Shown here: positions 62,104 through 64,000 of the stretch, in pieces
Layout of the letters: every line of letters starts with the position of its first letter
Position numbering within the stretch: position 1 is the first letter of the stretch
NCBI RefSeq assembly: GCF_026427715.1
Contig: NZ_CP107558.1
Span: 213,501 to 277,500 of the forward strand
Direction: 5' to 3'
Source: Methylocystis sp. MJC1
GTDB lineage: Bacteria > Pseudomonadota > Alphaproteobacteria > Rhizobiales > Beijerinckiaceae
Length of the DNA: 64,000 bases
Notes under the pieces: model-generated
The model's input: only the letters and a program-made list of their open reading frames with translations
Told to the model about the DNA's origin: nothing
Database searches by the model: none
Position numbers and translations under genes: made by a program

Positions 62104-62512
62104 ATTCCTTCCCGCAGAGCTTTGTCGAGAGATCCAGGTAGTAAGGCGGGACCTTGGACCACGTCGAGCCCGCCGGATATCCGCTGCGACGGGCTCCCGT
62201 CGCCATATGCCCCACGAACCAGCTTCCGCCCTCCGAGCGATAGGCGGGTTTTTCGCAGTCGATCATGACGCGCTCTACTTCGGACAGTCCCTTTTCGGAG
62301 AGTTTGAAAGCCGCCGCCTCGGGAGACTGCGGATCATAATCGGTGAGGGCGCGCGCGAAGATGGCGCCGTCCGGCGTTCTCTTGCGCGACGCAGGGTCGA
62401 GATAGATCTTGGAAAAGCCGTCCTGTGAGACGAGCAGCCATTCGGCCGAAGCAACCGGCGCATGCAGCAGGCAAGCAAGAAGGACGGGCAAAGCGATCTT
62501 TCTCATGGCCAA
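62102..62512 (-). CDS. Surface-adhesin protein E-like secreted protein
   Basis: A 136-residue protein with a signal peptide (LPVLLACLLHAPVASAE, about 8-24). The mature part, EWLLVSQDGFSKIYLDPASR, ALTDYDPQSPEAAAFKLSEK and RVMIDCEKPAYRSEGGSWF, with Cys pair near 86 and 133, matches the adhesin E fold of small Cys-linked periplasmic or surface proteins. Function in free-living bacteria is unknown. It converges with tamB. Confidence 0.7.
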   Translation of the reverse strand: MAMRKIALPVLLACLLHAPVASAEWLLVSQDGFSKIYLDPASRKRTPDGAIFARALTDYDPQSPEAAAFKLSEKGLSEVERVMIDCEKPAYRSEGGSWFVGHMATGARRSGYPAGSTWSKVPPYYLDLSTKLCGKE

Positions 62513-62544
62513 TTCCGTAACGGGCTACCGTCGCTGTTTCCGAC

Positions 62545-64000
62545 TCATATCTCGTCACGTCGAAAAGCCGCGACGCCGCAAGGCGCCAGCATTACATCGC
62601 CAAGCAGAAGCCGCGCCTCGCCAACGAGCGACGATACATCCACCGACTCCGGGCCGTAGTTGAAAATATAGCGCAAGCCGCCATTATCCCGAACCCGTAT
62701 GTCCTGCGGCAATCTCAGCGCGTCGATCCCAGCTTCGGCGAGGAGGCGAGAGACGATAGCGTCGGCAAGCGTTTCATCCGGCCATCCCGCGAGGTAGTAA
62801 CGTTTGCCGCATTGCGCGAGGGCGCATTCGCCGTCGCGCGAGGCGATGGCGACCGCGGCCTCCCCGCCCAGCGCCAGAAACTCCCGCCAGCGCTCGAAAT
62901 AACCCGGATTTCCGTCGTTCATCGGAATAATAGCCCCTGGTCGTAGGCTCTCGACGCGCCGCACCTGCAAGTCGATTAAGCTCTGGAGAGCGCCGGGCGG
63001 TAAAGCAACGGGAATGGTAAAATGCTCGGTTTTGGAGCCCGCGCGCGGCCCGGCGAGGAGCACGGCCGAGCTATTCGCTAGTCCGTCGACCAATGACTCG
63101 CAGGCCGTGAAGAGCCCCGGCAGCAGAATAAGCTTGCGGTCGGCGACGGTCTCCCCCGTTGGCGGGCCGATGTCGATCGACAGCCCGGCGCGCCGCAGAG
63201 CGCGATAGAAGCGCATGATAAGTTCCCAATAGGAGAAATCCTGCCCCTGCGGCTGAATTTTCCAGGCCCATGCGCTTTCGTAATCGAAGATGAGCGCGAC
63301 CTCCGCGCGTCGCGTCTCGACATGAGCCGAGAGCGCCGCCAGCTCTTGCGCGACGCGCGCAGCATCGTGAAAGGCTTCGTTGGGTTTCGAATTCGGCAAA
63401 AGCAGCGCCTCATGCATCTGCTCCTGCGCGAAAGGCGCCTGCCGCCAGCGGAAGTAGCAAACGGTTTCGGCGCCGGCGGCGAAGGCCTCATGCGCCCAGA
63501 GGCGAACCGCGCCTTTCGCGGGGGCCGGATTCCACGGCGCCCAGTTTACGGGACCCGGTTGTTGCTCCATCACCCACCAGCGCCCGCGCCCGCAGCCTCG
63601 ATAGAGGTCGTGGTGGAAGGCCTGAAAATCGGGGTCGCCGACGCGCATATAGCGCGACTTGAAAGCCTCGCTATTGGGGCTGCGTTCGAGAAAGCCGAGC
63701 GGGTAGCTGTCCCAGGCGGCGGCGTCGAGGTCGCGAGAGAGCGCAAAATGATCAAAGGCTGTGAAGGCGCCCATGAAATTGTGCAGGATCGGGCGGCCGG
63801 GCGAATGACCGCGGATGATCTCCGCCTGGCGTTTGTTGAAGGCGACGACCTGATCCGATGAGAAGCGCTGGAAATCGAGAAGATGAGAGGGGTTGGCTTC
63901 CGTCACCGTGAGATTGGGGAGCTCGATTTCCTCGAAGGACATGAACTCCATTGACCAGAAGACATTGCCCCAGGCCTCGTTGAGCGCCTCGATCGTCTCA
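62545..64000 (-). CDS. Beta-galactosidase, GH42, 5' part off the window
   Basis: Open to the right edge, so the N-terminal part is missing; 485 residues are visible. The frame enters with EALNEAWGNVFWSMEF, the typical GH42 stretch with the acid/base region nearby. WWVMEQQPGPVNWAPWNPAP holds the nucleophile Glu, and RLWAHEAFAAGAETVCYFRW follows. The middle domain is trimerisation-like (VALIFDYESAWAWKIQPQG) and the C-terminal domain is beta-rich (YIFNYGPESVDVS). These enzymes cleave beta-galactosides. No sugar transporter is next to it. No signal peptide can be judged. Confidence 0.88.
   Translation of the reverse strand, partial: ETIEALNEAWGNVFWSMEFMSFEEIELPNLTVTEANPSHLLDFQRFSSDQVVAFNKRQAEIIRGHSPGRPILHNFMGAFTAFDHFALSRDLDAAAWDSYPLGFLERSPNSEAFKSRYMRVGDPDFQAFHHDLYRGCGRGRWWVMEQQPGPVNWAPWNPAPAKGAVRLWAHEAFAAGAETVCYFRWRQAPFAQEQMHEALLLPNSKPNEAFHDAARVAQELAALSAHVETRRAEVALIFDYESAWAWKIQPQGQDFSYWELIMRFYRALRRAGLSIDIGPPTGETVADRKLILLPGLFTACESLVDGLANSSAVLLAGPRAGSKTEHFTIPVALPPGALQSLIDLQVRRVESLRPGAIIPMNDGNPGYFERWREFLALGGEAAVAIASRDGECALAQCGKRYYLAGWPDETLADAIVSRLLAEAGIDALRLPQDIRVRDNGGLRYIFNYGPESVDVSSLVGEARLLLGDVMLAPCGVAAFRRDEI

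Overview
The window is a 64 kb chromosomal segment of a GC-rich Gram-negative alphaproteobacterium, most likely of the Hyphomicrobiales (Rhizobiales). Supporting signs are the alphaproteobacterial form of the cellulose operon (BcsS, BcsA, BcsB, BcsZ, a TPR protein and a BcsN-like lipoprotein), the lspA/M16/M16 order, split pntAA-pntAB-pntB, a tiny aa3-oxidase subunit IV, IalB, a DUF4164-ZapA pair and TamA-TamB. A bacteriohemerythrin and a probable metal (copper?) TonB locus would fit a methanotroph of the Methylocystis/Methylosinus group, but no methane oxidation gene is present, so that placement is inference. No rRNA, tRNA, CRISPR array, integrase or transposase was seen.

Layout. 1-4.1 kb: truncated Kef-type antiporter, DUF2147 protein, GT4 glycosyltransferase, alpha/beta hydrolase. 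4.2-14.4 kb: cellulose synthesis operon in tight GTGA/ATG overlaps. 14.5-17.8 kb: metX-metW, a Crp/Fnr regulator and a DUF1636 protein. 18-26.6 kb: pyrophosphatase, ECF sigma/anti-sigma pair, fabI, OprB porin, two M16 peptidases, a small periplasmic protein, lspA. 26.8-32.4 kb: CIRCE-controlled groESL, cox subunit IV, the proton-translocating transhydrogenase. 32.6-40.7 kb: a divergent TonB locus (receptor and DUF2946-like protein on one side; second DUF2946-like protein, ExbB, ExbD, TonB, a secreted TonB-C-like protein, a Cys/His-rich BNR propeller and a thioredoxin-like protein on the other). 40.9-45.5 kb: hemerythrin, a YejA-like binding protein coupled to a degenerate adenylate-forming protein, IalB. 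45.7-50.2 kb: hspQ, pgk, gap, DUF4164-zapA, a coiled-coil periplasmic protein. 50.3-53.9 kb: a TPP riboswitch followed by thiO-thiS-thiG and a thiE fused in frame to a peptidoglycan amidase. 54-64 kb: SDR, VOC protein, tandem PilZ protein, tamA-tamB, adhesin-E-like protein, truncated GH42 galactosidase.

How parts work together. Cellulose is made by BcsA/BcsB, trimmed by BcsZ and presumably exported with the TPR, BcsN and BcsS proteins, since no BcsC-type barrel is encoded here. The TonB locus carries its own energising complex and several Cys/His-rich secreted proteins, which points to import of a metal or metal complex; it is the best candidate for a little-described system. Three families of short palindromic repeats are scattered between genes, and one copy lies in frame inside the signal-peptide region of a gene.

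Most unusual points: the ThiE-amidase fusion, the in-frame repeat in the thioredoxin-like gene, the missing RxxxR motif in the BcsA PilZ domain, the thiO start codon held in the loop of a perfect hairpin, and an Fnr-type palindrome upstream of the hemerythrin gene.
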